From: Nocardioidaceae bacterium
Lineage (GTDB): Bacteria; Actinomycetota; Actinomycetes; Propionibacteriales; Nocardioidaceae
DNA: 6,289 bases
NCBI GenBank assembly: GCA_013696365.1
Contig: JACCYS010000220.1
Location: forward strand, 1 to 6,289
Direction: 5' to 3'
Shown: in pieces, positions 5,410 to 6,289 of the stretch
How positions within the stretch are numbered: the first letter of the stretch is position 1
Layout: each line of letters begins with the position of its first letter
The notes under the pieces: generated by a model
Told to the model about the DNA's origin: nothing
Seen by the model: the letters and a program-made list of their open reading frames with translations, nothing else
Databases searched by the model: none
Translations under genes and position numbers: made by a program

Positions 5410-6135
5410 ATGACTGCTGTCAACCGGCGCGCGCGGATTCATCGGCAGACGACCGACGAGATCCTGGACGCCGCCGGCAGAATCGTCGCCCGCGGAGAGG
5501 AGCTCACGCTCCGGGGGGTCGCGCGCGACGTCGGACTGACCGCGCCCGCGCTGTACCGGTACGTCAGCAGCCTTGACGACCTGGTGGACCAGCTCGGCGA
5601 GCGCTTGTACTCAGAGCTGACTACCGCGCTGATCGACGCCCGCGACGCCGTCGCCGGGCAGCCACCACGAGACGCCGCGCCAGCCCGGCTCGTCGCCATG
5701 GCCTGGGCGTTTCGCGAGTGGGCGCTGGCGCACCGCTTCGAGTACGGCCTGCTGTTCGCCAATCCTCTGCTAGCGGTGACGCGCCAGTGCACCTGCACAG
5801 AACGGGGCGCCGAGGTGTTCGGCAGTACCTTCAGCGACGTCTTCGTCCAATTGTGGCGAGAACGGCCCTTCCCGATCCCCGCCGACGACGACCTGGCCGA
5901 CGACGTCCGTCGTCAGCTGGAGGAGTCCGAGCAGGGCGGGCCAGAACCGCTGCCGCTGGGGCTGCGCTACGTGTACCTGAGGCAGTGGGCGCGGTTGTAC
6001 GGCACAGTCACGCTGGAAGCGTTCGGGCACCTGTCCTGGGCGTTGGACGACACCCGGCCGCTGTTCGAGGCGATGCTCCGCGACAACGCGGCCGAGCTCG
6101 GCTTTCTCGACGTGTTGCGCGGGGCCGAGCGCTGA
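5410..6135 (+). CDS. TetR/AcrR family transcriptional regulator
   Basis: Probable DNA-binding dimeric repressor of the adjacent transporter and of itself; 241 residues from the chosen start. The N-terminal TetR domain covers about 13-60, with the helix-turn-helix at 34-53 (TLRGVARDVGLTAPALYRYV region, then SLDDLVDQL). The C-terminal ligand domain, with RFEYGLLFANPL (109-120), resembles the WHG-type TetR C-terminus, a moderately sure assignment. A Cys-Thr-Cys (127-129) lies in a loop next to it. In-frame ATGs at 5389 and 5398 would add seven or four residues. The start at 5410 is preferred because operator 2 and the -10 TACTAT cover the earlier codons, and none of the three has a Shine-Dalgarno. 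Its divergent position and the tandem inverted repeats support local control. The ligand is unknown. Confidence 0.93.
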   Translation: MTAVNRRARIHRQTTDEILDAAGRIVARGEELTLRGVARDVGLTAPALYRYVSSLDDLVDQLGERLYSELTTALIDARDAVAGQPPRDAAPARLVAMAWAFREWALAHRFEYGLLFANPLLAVTRQCTCTERGAEVFGSTFSDVFVQLWRERPFPIPADDDLADDVRRQLEESEQGGPEPLPLGLRYVYLRQWARLYGTVTLEAFGHLSWALDDTRPLFEAMLRDNAAELGFLDVLRGAER

Positions 6136-6190
6136 CCCAGCTGCGCCGCCGCCACTACCCGCCCGTCCAACCCGTACGCCCCCGAGCGGG

Positions 6191-6289
6191 TCAGCGCAGC
6201 AGCAGGGTGCCGAGCCGGCGAGACGAGACGGCCAAGCCGATGGAGCCCATAGCCACCAGGTAGGCCACCGCGACCAGCAGGTCGACCCC
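6191..6289 (-). CDS. ABC-2-type transporter permease, C-terminal fragment (cut by right edge)
   Basis: The last 32 codons plus TGA of a minus-strand gene entering from the right edge. The visible residues form one hydrophobic helix (VDLLVAVAYLVAMGSIGLAV) followed by a basic end, SSRRLGTLLLR. A final helix and short Arg-rich tail of this kind is typical of the last segment of ABC-2 permeases of the NodJ/DrrB type, usually next to an ATP-binding gene. It converges on the TetR gene with 55 bases between stops. The assignment rests on a short stretch; another polytopic membrane protein is possible, though coding in this frame is likely. Confidence 0.6.
   Translation of the reverse strand, partial: GVDLLVAVAYLVAMGSIGLAVSSRRLGTLLLR

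Noticed and set aside
6157..6191. Inverted repeat ACCCGC/GCGGGT between the convergent TetR and permease genes
   Set aside because: The arms are only six bases with a 23-base loop, there is no T-tract, and the right arm touches the permease stop codon. Not convincing as a terminator.

Overview
The window looks like chromosomal DNA of a high-GC Gram-positive bacterium (Actinomycetia). Codon third positions are strongly G/C, GTG starts are common, several genes lack a Shine-Dalgarno site, and it carries a DUF3046 protein, a family found in actinobacteria. The genus cannot be told from the sequence. No RNA gene, CRISPR array, insertion sequence or phage gene was seen; it reads as ordinary chromosome with two small regulatory hubs.

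Layout. Left (1-436, minus): the N-terminal part of an S-methyl-5'-thioadenosine phosphorylase (mtnP type), running off the left edge. A 54-base intergenic region separates it from a divergent two-gene operon on the plus strand. The first gene (491-1468) is a short-chain dehydrogenase closely resembling human DHRS12. The second (1465-2865), joined by a GTGA stop/start overlap, is a polytopic membrane protein with features reminiscent of GT-C glycosyltransferases. In the middle, on the minus strand, a two-gene unit reads towards it: an MMPL/RND-type transporter (3090-5324), then a 64-residue DUF3046 protein (2899-3093), also joined by a GTGA overlap. On the right, a TetR-family regulator (5410-6135, plus) diverges from the transporter. 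The last 99 bases hold the C-terminus of an ABC-2-type permease on the minus strand.

How it works together. The clearest regulatory signal lies between the transporter and the TetR gene: two perfect 15-bp inverted repeats of the same consensus, GTRAACGRTGTTYAC, one base apart (5366-5380 and 5382-5396). The first overlaps a plausible -35 of the transporter promoter and the second a plausible -10 of the regulator promoter. This fits a TetR repressor that controls an export pump and itself. DUF3046 would be co-expressed with the pump through translational coupling and may also have its own leaderless promoter inside the last codons of the pump gene. The SDR and membrane protein form a separate, probably leaderless operon of unknown pathway.

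No convincing wholly new system was found. The points most worth following are the tandem operator, the DUF3046 gene attached to an MMPL gene, and the DHRS12-like/GT-C-like operon.
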